IMG/VR virus record: IMGVR_UViG_3300006790_001387
Location: 1 to 25,353 of that record
Source: a virus
DNA: 25,353 nt
Direction: 5' to 3' (one strand)
A program made the translations under genes and the position numbers. Below, in pieces: positions 7,618 to 16,390 of this stretch (positions are counted from its first letter, which is position 1; each line of letters begins with the position of its first letter). The notes under the pieces are model-generated. The model was not told the DNA's origin. It did not search any database and worked only from the letters and a program-made list of their open reading frames with translations.

Positions 7618-8115
7618 ATGCCATCCGCCACCGTAGCCCTTACCAAGTACGACATTGCCTCGCTGGTCATGAAGGACGCCACCGGGTCACCGGTCGACCT
7701 TGACCTGCTCACCTACGCCGACCACAGCTTTACGGCCGACCGGCTCGTGAATGTGTTTGAGGAAATCGCTATTTACGCCGGGCAGACCTTCCTCGGCTCG
7801 AGGCGCGGCGCACCTGCGCCCATTAACATTGCGTTCTCGACGTACATGACGAGCGTGGCGAGTGCCGACGTAGCCGACAACAACGGCAACGCCTGGGATT
7901 TTGTCGCCAGAACCAACGGTTTCAGCGGCAACACCAACACCAACACCACCGGCTACGACTTCGACATGATTGACCTGACGGTCACTATGACGACCAACAG
8001 CGTGACGCAGACGCTCGCCTTTTCCAAGTGCACGTGCGTCGGTGCCTTCTCGGCAGACGAACCCAACAAAATCGATTGGACGGTCGTTTGCCGTGGTGGC
8101 GTGACGCGTACATGA
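7618..8115 (+). CDS. Major tail (tube) protein
   Basis: I place the start at ATG 7618 (MPSATVALTKYD), five bases after the previous stop, giving 165 residues. The open frame further left lies inside the preceding gene. The product is beta-rich, Thr/Asn/Ser-rich and of typical tail-tube length. It lies just before the frameshifted chaperone and tape measure genes, the standard siphovirus order. Strands such as DFDMIDLTVTMTTNSVTQTL and the C-terminal IDWTVVCRGG fit the tube-fold sandwich. The presence of tube, chaperone and tape measure means a long non-contractile tail. I see no sheath gene. Confidence 0.75.
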   Translation: MPSATVALTKYDIASLVMKDATGSPVDLDLLTYADHSFTADRLVNVFEEIAIYAGQTFLGSRRGAPAPINIAFSTYMTSVASADVADNNGNAWDFVARTNGFSGNTNTNTTGYDFDMIDLTVTMTTNSVTQTLAFSKCTCVGAFSADEPNKIDWTVVCRGGVTRT

Positions 8116-8118
8116 TGA

Positions 8119-8132
8119 CCCGCTAGCGCGGG
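8119..8132 (+). terminator. Short hairpin after the tail-tube gene
   Basis: CCCGC (8119-8123) pairs with GCGGG (8128-8132) around the tetraloop TAGC, four bases after the tube-protein stop and before the chaperone ribosome site. It is short and has no T-run. It could lower expression of the chaperone relative to the tube protein, or simply protect the 3' end of the tube message. Confidence 0.35.
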
Positions 8133-8146
8133 CAAAGGGGCAGAGA

Positions 8147-8524
8147 ATGAACGACAGAACCATGCAGCTCGGAGTCGGCGCCGTGCGCTGGCAGATGCCG
8201 AGCCTGGTGCACCGGCTCGAGGTGCTCAACCGACAGGCGACTGACGGGCTGGCGTCAGCGCGCATGTATGCGCTGCTGGCAGGGCTGCCGGGTGGCGTCC
8301 TCACCGCGGTCGGCCTGACGGGTCGCCCGGCCATGGACATCGACCAGGCCGAGCAGCTTCTACAGCGGCAGGGGTGCACCTTGCCGCAGCTCGTCGCGGC
8401 CAGTGCGCAGGCCTGGCAAGCGGTGTGGGAGTGGTACACCGATGCCATGCCAGCGCCAAAGGATGAGACCGACGCGGGAAACGACGACGCGCCACCGGAG
8501 ACGGTGGCGGCTACGACGGCCTGA
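8147..8524 (+). CDS. Tail assembly chaperone, short (gpG-like) form
   Basis: This is the unshifted 125-residue product. In siphoviruses the short chaperone and a rarer -1 frameshift fusion coat the tape measure while the tube polymerises. The helical body (about 15-105) ends in an acidic low-complexity tail (PKDETDAGNDDAPPETVAATTA). The slippery heptamer GGGAAAC lies at 8476-8482, 42 bases before the stop, in the correct phase (G GGA AAC). The position between tube and tape measure genes is standard. The ATG follows AAAGGGGCAGAG. Confidence 0.75.
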   Translation: MNDRTMQLGVGAVRWQMPSLVHRLEVLNRQATDGLASARMYALLAGLPGGVLTAVGLTGRPAMDIDQAEQLLQRQGCTLPQLVAASAQAWQAVWEWYTDAMPAPKDETDAGNDDAPPETVAATTA

Positions 8525-8715
8525 CCCGTGCCTTGCTCACTCTGGCGCGGGAGTACTCGACGACCCTGCACGCACTCGGTGAGCTCGACGCCCTCGAGCT
8601 GCGCCACATGCTGGCCGACCTGCTGACCCGACTAGAGGAGCGCCACCGTGACCATCAAAGGACTCGACCGGGCGCTGGCAAACGTCGAGCGCCAGGTGTA
8701 CGAGGTCGCGCATAG
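8147..8715 (+). CDS. Tail assembly chaperone, -1 frameshift (gpGT-like) fusion
   Basis: Slipping back one base at the heptamer 8476-8482 joins the first 112 residues of the short form to 77 residues read in the other frame, ending at TAG 8713-8715 (about 189 residues). The added part contains GYDGLTRALLTLAREY, then STTLHALGELDALELRHMLADLL, a helical segment with the look of a T-domain. This frame has a stop at 8464-8466, just before the heptamer, is open afterwards, and lacks its own good start. The fusion overlaps the next gene by 68 bases. The architecture follows the lambda G/GT arrangement, whose site is GGGAAAG. Confidence 0.75.
8476..8482 (+). promoter_or_regulatory. -1 ribosomal frameshift slippery site
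   Basis: The heptamer G GGA AAC has the X XXY YYZ form in the zero frame of the chaperone gene (codons GGA at 8477 and AAC at 8480). After slippage the tRNAs re-pair on GGG and AAA. It differs from the lambda tail site only in the last base. The bases downstream are GC-rich, and I did not work out a pseudoknot. Confidence 0.8.
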
Positions 8716-9034
8716 ACGGGCGCTTGCGCGGGTGCGCCAGGTCGTCGGGTTTGCGCGCAGTCGGTGGCCAGTCGGCGACACGCCAGGCCGACCCCGTAGC
8801 CGTGACCTGTTCCGCATCGAGGACAAGAGCGACGGGGTCGACCGGGTGCATGTCGTCATTCAGAACGACGCACGAGATGACCGGGGCACGCCGTACGCGT
8901 TCTTTATTCGCTCGGCGCGTGTGCCCGGTGCCGGCCGCAAGAACGCATGGCTCGTGCTGGTCCGGCGTCCGACAATGAAAGCGGTAACCGACCTGGCAGC
9001 CGATACAGCACGCGACCCGCTCGGGAGAGGTTGA
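8648..9034 (+). CDS. Putative HK97-gp10-like tail/connector protein
   Basis: This 128-residue protein starts at GTG, preceded by GAGGAG at a good distance. It has an N-terminal helix (about 1-40) with many Arg. A central segment follows in which WPVGDTPGRPRSRDLF recalls the W-P-V-D-T-G-x-L-R-x-S signature of HK97 gp10-type proteins. Strands (VDRVHVVIQND, PYAFFIRSARVPG) and a final helix end it. Gp10-like proteins normally lie before the tube gene and help join tail to head, so a place between chaperone and tape measure is unusual. Family assignment is tentative; any small tail-assembly protein is possible. Confidence 0.5.
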   Translation: MTIKGLDRALANVERQVYEVAHRRALARVRQVVGFARSRWPVGDTPGRPRSRDLFRIEDKSDGVDRVHVVIQNDARDDRGTPYAFFIRSARVPGAGRKNAWLVLVRRPTMKAVTDLAADTARDPLGRG

Positions 9035-9037
9035 GCA

Positions 9038-10966
9038 ATGGCCGAGACTGCACTGATTGGCGTCGACATCGACCTGTCTCTAGTGAATCGACGACTGGCC
9101 GAGACGGGAGAGCTGACAGCCAAAGAAGCGCGGCAGATGCAGCGCGAGCTCACGCAAGCGTTCAAGCAGTCAGCCCGCGCCAGTGAGGACGCGGCGCGTC
9201 AGATGGCACGGGCGCAGTCGAAGGCGGCACGCGATGCCGAGCGCGAAGCGAAGCGCGCAGCCCGTGAGGTCGCCCGTAGCTATGGGGAGCAGGCGTCGGC
9301 CGTGCGCGGCTTGTTCTCCGCTGCGCTCGGTGGGGTCGGTGGCGACCTGCTCGACCTGGCCGACGCGACTGACGGCGTGTCGGACTCGATGGCGCTGCTT
9401 GGTACTGGCCTGGCTGCGCTCGCCATTGGGCCGGTCATTCTGGGCGAGCTCGCACAAGCTCTACAGGACACCGCGCAGGCTGGCATCGACGCGCGCAAGT
9501 CCCTCGAGGAAGCCGGCATCGCTGTCGAGCGGCTAGTGTCACCGGCTGCACTGGCAACGCTCGCAGCGTACGAGGAGCAGACGAAGCTCACCGAGCAGGC
9601 GAGCGCGGCCCTATCGGTCGAGCTCGGCAGCGCGGCAGCCACCGACGCGCAATTCTTCGCCGATGCCATGCTGGGCGCCAAGCAAGCACTGGCCGACTTC
9701 TCTGGCGCGGCCAGTGGTGTTGTCTCAAGCATCGGCAAGATGGCCGAGACGTTCTTGGTTCTGAATCCGGCATTTCGTCCGTTCATTCTGGCGCTGCGCG
9801 AGTCTGGCGCGGCAGCTGGCGAAACCAAGGCGCGGGTCGCCGAGCTCGTGGCTGAACAGCGAGAACTACAGCGCGTCACCGAGCGCACTGGCCAGGTCTA
9901 CGCTGATACCAGCGTCAGCGCGGCGGAGGCATTTGGCGCCGACAACGTGGTGGCGCCACAGCGGGCCATCGAGTCGCAGGTCGACGAAACCACCGCGGCC
10001 GTGCAGGAGCAGACGACAGCATTCACGAACCTCGACCTGTCGATGCAGGGCACCACGGTTAACGCAGGCCTAACCGCTGACGCCGTCGCGACTGTCAACG
10101 AACAGGCCGCCAAGTCTGCCGAGCTCATCGGCTCGGAGGACAAGCCCGGGACATTCGACAAGCTGGTCGAGGACCTCGGTGAGGGCGCCGCCGCTGCCGC
10201 CGCGCTGGCGAGTGCCTTCTCACCTATCCTCGGGAACCTGGCGCAGCTCGCAGCCATCGAGCAACGCCAGCACGAGGCACGGGTGCAGCAGTTGCGCGAC
10301 CAGCGGGCCGAGTCGCGTGAGACGTACCGCGACGCGGTCAATGCGTTTCACGAGTCGCAGTCTGACCTCACGGCAGCCGAGCAGGCCGCTCAGCGCGACT
10401 ACCTGTCCAGACTCAAGCAGAGCGAGGACGCAAAGCGCGAGCAGATACGGGAGGTCGAGCGCGAGGAAAAACGCGCCGCCATGGAAGCATTCAGGCGGCA
10501 GAAGGAGCTCCAGATTGCCCAGGCCACCATCGACGCGGCACGCAACGCCGTGGTCTTGACCGGTGCGCTGTCGTTCTTGACCTTTGGGGCACCTTTTGTA
10601 GCTACCGGAATCGCGCTCGGCCAGCTGTCGACGCAGCTGGCTGTCATCAATGCCACGCCGCCACCCAAATTTCACTTCGGTACGCCTGCGGCTAGTTCGA
10701 CGGGCGGGGGCGTGGTCGGCATCCCCGGGGCCGAAGTGCCGGCCGTGCTCGAGCAGGGTGAAGGGGTCGTCAGTCGCCGCGGCATGGCGACGCCTGGCAT
10801 GGCCGAGCTGGTCGAAGCGGTCAATGCTGGACGGGCGCCGACCGGCCGCAGCATGGTCACCGACATCGAGGCCGACCTGCTCGCGCAGCGGTTGAACCGA
10901 CCGTACGCACCTGCGATAAGGGGCAGAGCACTAGCAGGTACCAACACCTTCTATCGAGGTCGCTGA
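9038..10966 (+). CDS. Tape measure protein
   Basis: The 642-residue protein fits a tape measure, which fills the tail tube and sets its length. The N-terminal region (about 30-85) is an uninterrupted Ala/Arg/Glu helix. Residues 116-140 form a hydrophobic segment (MALLGTGLAALAIGPVILGE). About 400-500 is a long charged coiled coil (IEQRQHEARVQQLRDQRAES and on), followed by a second hydrophobic stretch at about 503-535. The end has GIPGAEVPAVLEQGEGVVSR, a motif type common at tape measure C-termini. At roughly 0.15 nm per residue, the tail would be near 95 nm. GGGAGAGG precedes the ATG. Confidence 0.82.
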   Translation: MAETALIGVDIDLSLVNRRLAETGELTAKEARQMQRELTQAFKQSARASEDAARQMARAQSKAARDAEREAKRAAREVARSYGEQASAVRGLFSAALGGVGGDLLDLADATDGVSDSMALLGTGLAALAIGPVILGELAQALQDTAQAGIDARKSLEEAGIAVERLVSPAALATLAAYEEQTKLTEQASAALSVELGSAAATDAQFFADAMLGAKQALADFSGAASGVVSSIGKMAETFLVLNPAFRPFILALRESGAAAGETKARVAELVAEQRELQRVTERTGQVYADTSVSAAEAFGADNVVAPQRAIESQVDETTAAVQEQTTAFTNLDLSMQGTTVNAGLTADAVATVNEQAAKSAELIGSEDKPGTFDKLVEDLGEGAAAAAALASAFSPILGNLAQLAAIEQRQHEARVQQLRDQRAESRETYRDAVNAFHESQSDLTAAEQAAQRDYLSRLKQSEDAKREQIREVEREEKRAAMEAFRRQKELQIAQATIDAARNAVVLTGALSFLTFGAPFVATGIALGQLSTQLAVINATPPPKFHFGTPAASSTGGGVVGIPGAEVPAVLEQGEGVVSRRGMATPGMAELVEAVNAGRAPTGRSMVTDIEADLLAQRLNRPYAPAIRGRALAGTNTFYRGR

Positions 10967-13900
10967 TGGCTCGACGTGACATCCCCTTCGCTGGCGTGCT
11001 GGTACCTGACGACCGAATCAGGACAGCCGGCGCCGCGTCGACCATTCAGGAAACCGGCACGACCACGACGAGCTATCAGCAGGCCGGACCGACGGCGCCC
11101 GGCGCTGTCGACGTGGGTGACGACGTGGTCCTGGCGCTGTCGGGAGAGCAGGCCGCGTCCGTGTACCTCGACATTGGCCGAGGTGGCGCACCGGACCCGG
11201 CACGGGGTGCTCGACTGCGCTGGGCTGACAGCTCGACTGATACGCTGCTCGGCTGGGCTCCTCCGAGCTGGCTACAGTACACCACCGGGACGACCGACCT
11301 GTCTGGCTCCGACTGCATCGACCTCATCGAGCTGGCTGACGGGTCGGTGATGGTCGCCAGTGCAAATGGCTCGACAACGGAGTGCGCGACTTATGACCCG
11401 AGCACGGACACGTGGACGGCACGCACGGACCTGCCATGGCAAGCGACAGCGGCGACGCCCTCTGACGCGCTGCTGGCGTTGTGGCAGGACCCCGACGACG
11501 AGGCGGTATACGCGCTGCAATCCGACGTGGCGGGGGCGGCATCGGTGCGGCACATGCTTGTCCGGACGACGGACAGCGGCACGACGTGGTCGACGGTAGC
11601 ACAGGCCTCATTCACCGGCGGCACGCTCACCGCGGCCGGTCGTGATGCGCGGTGGTACCGCTTGCCCAGTGGGACGCATGTGCTCGTCGTCATCGGCACG
11701 AGCACTATCCAGACCTGGCGCAGCAGCAGCGGCGAGGACTGGCAGTTGGTCGGCAGCCTGTCGGGCATCTTTGACGGGCCGTCAGCGCAGCGCGCCGCAG
11801 CCGACGTGGTCCTGCTCCCCGACGGCCGGCTGGTGTACGCGTACATCCTCTCGGCGACACGGGCGACGATGCAGGTGAGACTCTGCGACGCGCTCACCGA
11901 CCCGGCCACCGCGGTCGAGCTCGACGCCGTCACCGTCAGCGGTTTCCTGAATCAGCTCTCACTTGCCCTCGAGGAAACGGGCCGACTCTGGGCACTGGTG
12001 AACCATACGAGCAACGGCACGCGATGCTTTCGGAGTATCAATTACTCGGCCTGGCTCGAGGACGATGGGAACCGGTTGGTTGCGACGGGCTCGGTCGACG
12101 AGGTCAGGGCGATGCGCAAGTGCCTACAGCTGCGAGGGGGGCACCTGCTGTGCACGGGCACGCCAAACGACCCGGCAGGGGGTGCGCCGCTGTTCTACCA
12201 CCTGGGCGGCTGGACCAGCCTTGAGCCTTGGTCAGTGGCGGCCGGACTGTCGGCGCGCGACTCCGACCGGCTGACATGGGGCGCGAGCAACACGGCTGAG
12301 GTTCCCTGGCTCGGCATTACGGCCAGTCAGCGGGAAGCAAACCTCGCGAGCTATGGGTGGACGCTGGGCGGCACCGGCGGGTCGGACGTGACGACGGTGG
12401 AGCACCGCAGGGTCACCACAACGGCCAATAGCCGATACTGGACGGCCAGCATTACCGGCGGTACCGACAGTCTGCTGGCGTTCTTGGACGTGAAAATCAA
12501 CACCAGCGGCACCACGTCGACGCAGCAAGTGGGATGGAGAGTCAACGCCGACACGGGCACAAGCGGCCAGGCCATCGCATGCGCCATCGCGTCCACGCAA
12601 TTCCGTATCAGCGAGGTCGGCGGGTCTTCCCTGGTCACCGTGTCGGCCGACATGTCGACCCGGATGCAGTTCATGGTCTGCATCGAGTCCGGGCGCAGGC
12701 TGGAGGTCTACTACAAACGACCTGAGGCGACGGCCTGGACAAGTGCTTACCAGTCTGGCAGTCCAGGCCTAACGGGTACAGGTGCAGCGGCGTACATCCA
12801 TTTCGGGCACCTCTTCGCAGGGACACAGGAAAGCGACTGGAGGTTCGTGGCATGTGTCGCCAGCACGTCGACTGCGAGCTCGACAGCGAAGCGCGACCAA
12901 TGGCGCAGCACAGCGTCGACCATCGTGGCGCGGCAGAAGGTGCTCGGCCGTCCACTGGCTGCGCTGGGCGGGTCGCTGGGCACGCCTGCGAGCTACCCGC
13001 GGGTGTCTCTGCTGTCGGTGGCGCCCACGGCCGGCACCACCGCAACCGTCGAGCCGGCGCACGGGTACCCGGTCGACCACCTCGACCCCATTGCCAGCCC
13101 GTCACCGCGGCAGGTCTGGCGCTCGACCGACACAAGTGAGCAGGTCATCGAGTGGTATCTGGACGACACCGTCACTACGTCAGACCTCACGTACTACGCG
13201 CTATACCTGGCCGGCGCAAACTTCCGTTCGGCCGAGCTTGAGTACTACGACGGCGCGACCTGGCAGACCTGGGTATCGGTCGACCTTGGTGAGGCCATCA
13301 CGTACAGCCGGACCGGCAACACCATCCAAGCCTCGTCAGGCTCTCCGCGGTGGCTACAGCAGCACGAGGCAGTCGGCGGGTATGTCGACCTCGGTGGCGG
13401 TGTGCGACGCGCTGTAGGCTGGAACGCGACCGGCTACGGCAGCGCAGCAGGCACACGGTCGCGCATCCGGCTGGATGGGGTCACCGGCACGGACCCTGCG
13501 AGCGGTTCGGGTACCCTGGTCCTGCCCCGCGGTGTCGCCGCGTCGCTTACCCAGGTCGAAGCGCAGCGGGTGCGACTGCGCATCCCGACGCAGTCGACCG
13601 TCGAAGGGTATTTCGAGCTGGGCGCCATGGCCATCGGCCGCGTGTACGCGCTCGGGTCACCGGTCGACTTTGGCAGCGGACAGTCGACCCTGATTGATGT
13701 GCGTGAGGACGAGGCGCCCGGATACGCGACGAGGTCGCGCAGGTCGCCACCGCGGCGCCGGTGGTCACTGGCTATCGCCGAGAGCAATGTGGCCGGCATC
13801 CGTGACGGCGTCGCCGGGTACCTGGCGGCCGACGGTGCGCCGACTATCGGCGTGGGCCTGGAGGGCGACGTTGCGCCACTGCTCGAGGGGCTACTGGCGC

Positions 13901-14106
13901 AGGGCATCGACGCCAGCCCGGTACTCGTGCTGCCGGCTCCTCCAGAGACGCAGGACGCAACGACCGGCTACACGACGACCGAGACGCGGCGCGACGTGCT
14001 CTGGTGGGGCAGAGTCAGCGCGGTCCAGTGGGACAACGTGGTCGGGGAGCTCGGCGCCGATGAGCTGCACCGGGTGGCGACGGTGACCATCGAGGAGGAC
14101 GTGTAG
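10966..14106 (+). CDS. Large tail-tip / receptor-binding protein with beta-propeller-like region
   Basis: This 1046-residue protein begins on the stop of the tape measure gene (TGATG). Its N-terminal third shows repeat-propeller signatures: a kelch-like YDPSTDTW (143-150), an Asp-box TTDSGTTW (201-208, pattern S/T-x-D-x-G-x-T-W) and a degenerate second one RSSSGEDW (252-259). Asp-boxes occur in sialidase-like and other glycan-related propellers. A beta-rich middle (about 470-640) resembles a concanavalin-like lectin sandwich. The region around 700-810 (YYALYLAGANFRSAELEYYD) could be another carbohydrate-binding sandwich. I see no clear sialidase catalytic set, so a binding role is favoured over cleavage. 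Function is inferred from domains and position. Confidence 0.65.
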   Translation: MARRDIPFAGVLVPDDRIRTAGAASTIQETGTTTTSYQQAGPTAPGAVDVGDDVVLALSGEQAASVYLDIGRGGAPDPARGARLRWADSSTDTLLGWAPPSWLQYTTGTTDLSGSDCIDLIELADGSVMVASANGSTTECATYDPSTDTWTARTDLPWQATAATPSDALLALWQDPDDEAVYALQSDVAGAASVRHMLVRTTDSGTTWSTVAQASFTGGTLTAAGRDARWYRLPSGTHVLVVIGTSTIQTWRSSSGEDWQLVGSLSGIFDGPSAQRAAADVVLLPDGRLVYAYILSATRATMQVRLCDALTDPATAVELDAVTVSGFLNQLSLALEETGRLWALVNHTSNGTRCFRSINYSAWLEDDGNRLVATGSVDEVRAMRKCLQLRGGHLLCTGTPNDPAGGAPLFYHLGGWTSLEPWSVAAGLSARDSDRLTWGASNTAEVPWLGITASQREANLASYGWTLGGTGGSDVTTVEHRRVTTTANSRYWTASITGGTDSLLAFLDVKINTSGTTSTQQVGWRVNADTGTSGQAIACAIASTQFRISEVGGSSLVTVSADMSTRMQFMVCIESGRRLEVYYKRPEATAWTSAYQSGSPGLTGTGAAAYIHFGHLFAGTQESDWRFVACVASTSTASSTAKRDQWRSTASTIVARQKVLGRPLAALGGSLGTPASYPRVSLLSVAPTAGTTATVEPAHGYPVDHLDPIASPSPRQVWRSTDTSEQVIEWYLDDTVTTSDLTYYALYLAGANFRSAELEYYDGATWQTWVSVDLGEAITYSRTGNTIQASSGSPRWLQQHEAVGGYVDLGGGVRRAVGWNATGYGSAAGTRSRIRLDGVTGTDPASGSGTLVLPRGVAASLTQVEAQRVRLRIPTQSTVEGYFELGAMAIGRVYALGSPVDFGSGQSTLIDVREDEAPGYATRSRRSPPRRRWSLAIAESNVAGIRDGVAGYLAADGAPTIGVGLEGDVAPLLEGLLAQGIDASPVLVLPAPPETQDATTGYTTTETRRDVLWWGRVSAVQWDNVVGELGADELHRVATVTIEEDV

Positions 14107-14108
14107 CC

Positions 14109-15605
14109 ATGGGCTCCATCCTGCTCGTGCTCGAGGTCGAAGGTCAGCCACGTCGGTACACCAGCGCGGCCGAGCCTGTCACCGTCGACGGTGAGAGCTA
14201 CGCGCCAGGCCTGGCGGTCGGGTCGGTGGCCGTGCATGCGCTCGGCTCGACCTCGGTGACGGTCGACGACCCGCACGAGGACTGGCCGACGCTCGTGCTG
14301 TCGATGGGCACGGTGCCACGCTGGCCGGCGTCGCTGTATTGGGCCGACGCTGCCGGACGCATTGCCCTACAGGTCGGGCACGCGACGCTCGGGGAGCTTG
14401 GCGCGCCGGTTACCGAGCTGCCACTATCCATCGACTCCGCAGTGGTCCCCGGTGCTCGACAGGTACCCGACGCGGCGCAGTCGACCATCGACGCCGGTGA
14501 CTGGCCAGGACCCGAGCACGCCAGCGACGCGCGATACTCGCAGGATGACAGCAGCATCGGCGCGACCCTGCCGCGGGTGTACGGTCGTCCCGGGCTTGAC
14601 TCGATGACAGCCGGCGCGACTGGCGGACCCGTCACCACGGCGTACCGGGTCGAGACGGGCAGCGGTGGCGCGGCCATCAGTGGATACATCGTCGTGGCCA
14701 GTCCACCGACCGAGGCGACCACGCTGACCCTGTACGACCAGTCAGCCGGCCAGGATGACACGGGCGCCTATCAGACGGCAGACGTGACGACCTCGACCAC
14801 GACCGACCAGCGCGGCCGGCAGGTGCAGGTCGTGTCGCTGGCAGGGCAGGCCACGCTCATCGGCTACACGGCCGGCACTCGATACGGGTGCAGCTGGACG
14901 AGCGACGCCACCGACCGGTCGGCGGCCTATGTGCTAAGCGACCTGCTCGACGCCAGTGGGCGCCCGGTGGACTCGGCGCGCATGCGACTGGATGGCCTGC
15001 TCATCGACGTGGCCATCGAGTCGCCAGTCGACCCGCTCGGCTGGATACTGGAGCAGACCGGCGGGGTACCCCTGTTCATCGGCCGCAGCGCGCTCGGGTA
15101 CTACGCGCGACTTGTGCCCATCGACCAGGCCGCGCCCGACGTGACGCTGACCCTGCAGGGTGCCGACACGCACAGCGGCATTGCGCCGGCCGAGCCTGGC
15201 GGGGTGGTGTCGCGGGTACAGGTGAGGTACGCACCGTCGGACGGAGAGATGACGCGCACCGTGCTCCTCGACCCGACCACGTCGACGCCGTGCGCGCTGG
15301 CCGAGGCCGGTGGCTATGACGCGCTCATGTCGGTCGAGCTGCCGGCGGTGTGTGACCCTGCGACGGCTGGACGGGTCGCCGCGCTCCTGGCTGCCGAGTA
15401 CGCGACACCCGGGCCGGCGGTGGCGCTGACGGTGAGTGACCCTGCGACGGTGCGCCGGCTGCTGCTGCTGGGTCCGGCGTGCCTCATCGAGGTCGGCACC
15501 GACGCGACACTGGACGCGCCGAGCCTGACGGGCCGACGGGTGGCGGTGGACGGCATGACGGTGACAGACACCACCCTGACTCTGGCCGGCACGGTGAGGA
15601 CATGA
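14109..15605 (+). CDS. Putative baseplate / tail-hub structural protein
   Basis: The 498-residue protein is beta-rich throughout. The start MGSILLVLEVEGQPRRYTSA followed by a short-strand region with VTVDDPHEDWP (about 50-60) has the look of tail-hub or distal tail proteins, which form the ring at the tail tip. A middle part (about 190-260) is Thr-rich, with TEATTLTLYDQS and TATLIGYTAG-like strands. The C-terminal part (about 380-498) is again strand-rich, ending VTDTTLTLAGTVRT. Position after the large tip protein supports the call. GAGGAGG upstream gives a strong ribosome site. I recognise no exact family. Confidence 0.55.
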   Translation: MGSILLVLEVEGQPRRYTSAAEPVTVDGESYAPGLAVGSVAVHALGSTSVTVDDPHEDWPTLVLSMGTVPRWPASLYWADAAGRIALQVGHATLGELGAPVTELPLSIDSAVVPGARQVPDAAQSTIDAGDWPGPEHASDARYSQDDSSIGATLPRVYGRPGLDSMTAGATGGPVTTAYRVETGSGGAAISGYIVVASPPTEATTLTLYDQSAGQDDTGAYQTADVTTSTTTDQRGRQVQVVSLAGQATLIGYTAGTRYGCSWTSDATDRSAAYVLSDLLDASGRPVDSARMRLDGLLIDVAIESPVDPLGWILEQTGGVPLFIGRSALGYYARLVPIDQAAPDVTLTLQGADTHSGIAPAEPGGVVSRVQVRYAPSDGEMTRTVLLDPTTSTPCALAEAGGYDALMSVELPAVCDPATAGRVAALLAAEYATPGPAVALTVSDPATVRRLLLLGPACLIEVGTDATLDAPSLTGRRVAVDGMTVTDTTLTLAGTVRT

Positions 15606-16390
15606 GCAGCACGCGACGACCTCCCGCCGGGTACTACCGCGGCGGCCTGGCTGGATGGGCGCAGGACCCGACCGTGGGCCTGCTCGGCCCGTCTGGCTTG
15701 TGCATCCATGAGGACTGGTTGCGCTACTCCGGCGGCGGGACGCAGGATTACGGTGAAGTCGGCTGGACGCGGACGACCGTGGGCGGGTCCGGCGCGACCG
15801 TCATCCTCAACACACCGACGGCAGCCACCGAGGCCGGCATCCTGGCGCTGCGCACAGGGTCGAGCGCGAACCGCGGCGCGACGCTGCACACTGCCGGGTT
15901 CGTGCAGGTGTACCAGCCACCGGTCGGCATGATGTGGTGCACGAAAATCGACATGAGCAACACGACCTCGATTGAGGCCTGGTCTGGCCTGTCCTCCTCG
16001 AGCAGCGGCCGGGTGCGCTCGACGGACGCGACGCAGTTCGTCGGCATCCGGTACCTGTCCAGCGTCGGCCAGTGGGAAGGCGTCGCCAAGAACGGCAGCG
16101 GCACGGCGAATGAGTCGGTGGTCAACCTGGGCACGCACTCGGCCGGAACCTTTCGAATTTTGGGGTTTGAGGTCGTCGACACCGACGGCGCTGGTACACC
16201 TGGGCTCCAGTTTTTCGAGCTCGATGCCAGTGACCGGCGGTCGATGGTGCGGACCGACTACGGTGACCCCATCACCGACGACATCCCCGAGACGACAGGA
16301 CTGACGGCCGCTGGGCTGGTGACGCTTGCCCAGTCGCAGCGCATTTTGTATCAGGACTTCTACAGCATTGGCGGGAGGGTAGCGCGATGA
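15602..16390 (+). CDS. Putative tail fibre or lectin-like tip protein
   Basis: The start is ATG 15602, which overlaps the previous stop (ATGA) and gives 262 residues. Open frame further left lies inside the preceding gene. After a short Gly/Arg/Pro-rich N-terminus, the chain alternates strands and loops (residues about 50-225), with TRTTVGGSGATVILNT, WCTKIDMSNTTSIEAW, TQFVGIRYL and FRILGFEVVDTDG. This is typical of jelly-roll or concanavalin-like sandwiches found in phage tip and host-binding proteins. It ends with a helix (LVTLAQSQRILYQDFYSIGG). Binding to the host surface is an inference. Confidence 0.55.
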   Translation: MSSTRRPPAGYYRGGLAGWAQDPTVGLLGPSGLCIHEDWLRYSGGGTQDYGEVGWTRTTVGGSGATVILNTPTAATEAGILALRTGSSANRGATLHTAGFVQVYQPPVGMMWCTKIDMSNTTSIEAWSGLSSSSSGRVRSTDATQFVGIRYLSSVGQWEGVAKNGSGTANESVVNLGTHSAGTFRILGFEVVDTDGAGTPGLQFFELDASDRRSMVRTDYGDPITDDIPETTGLTAAGLVTLAQSQRILYQDFYSIGGRVAR

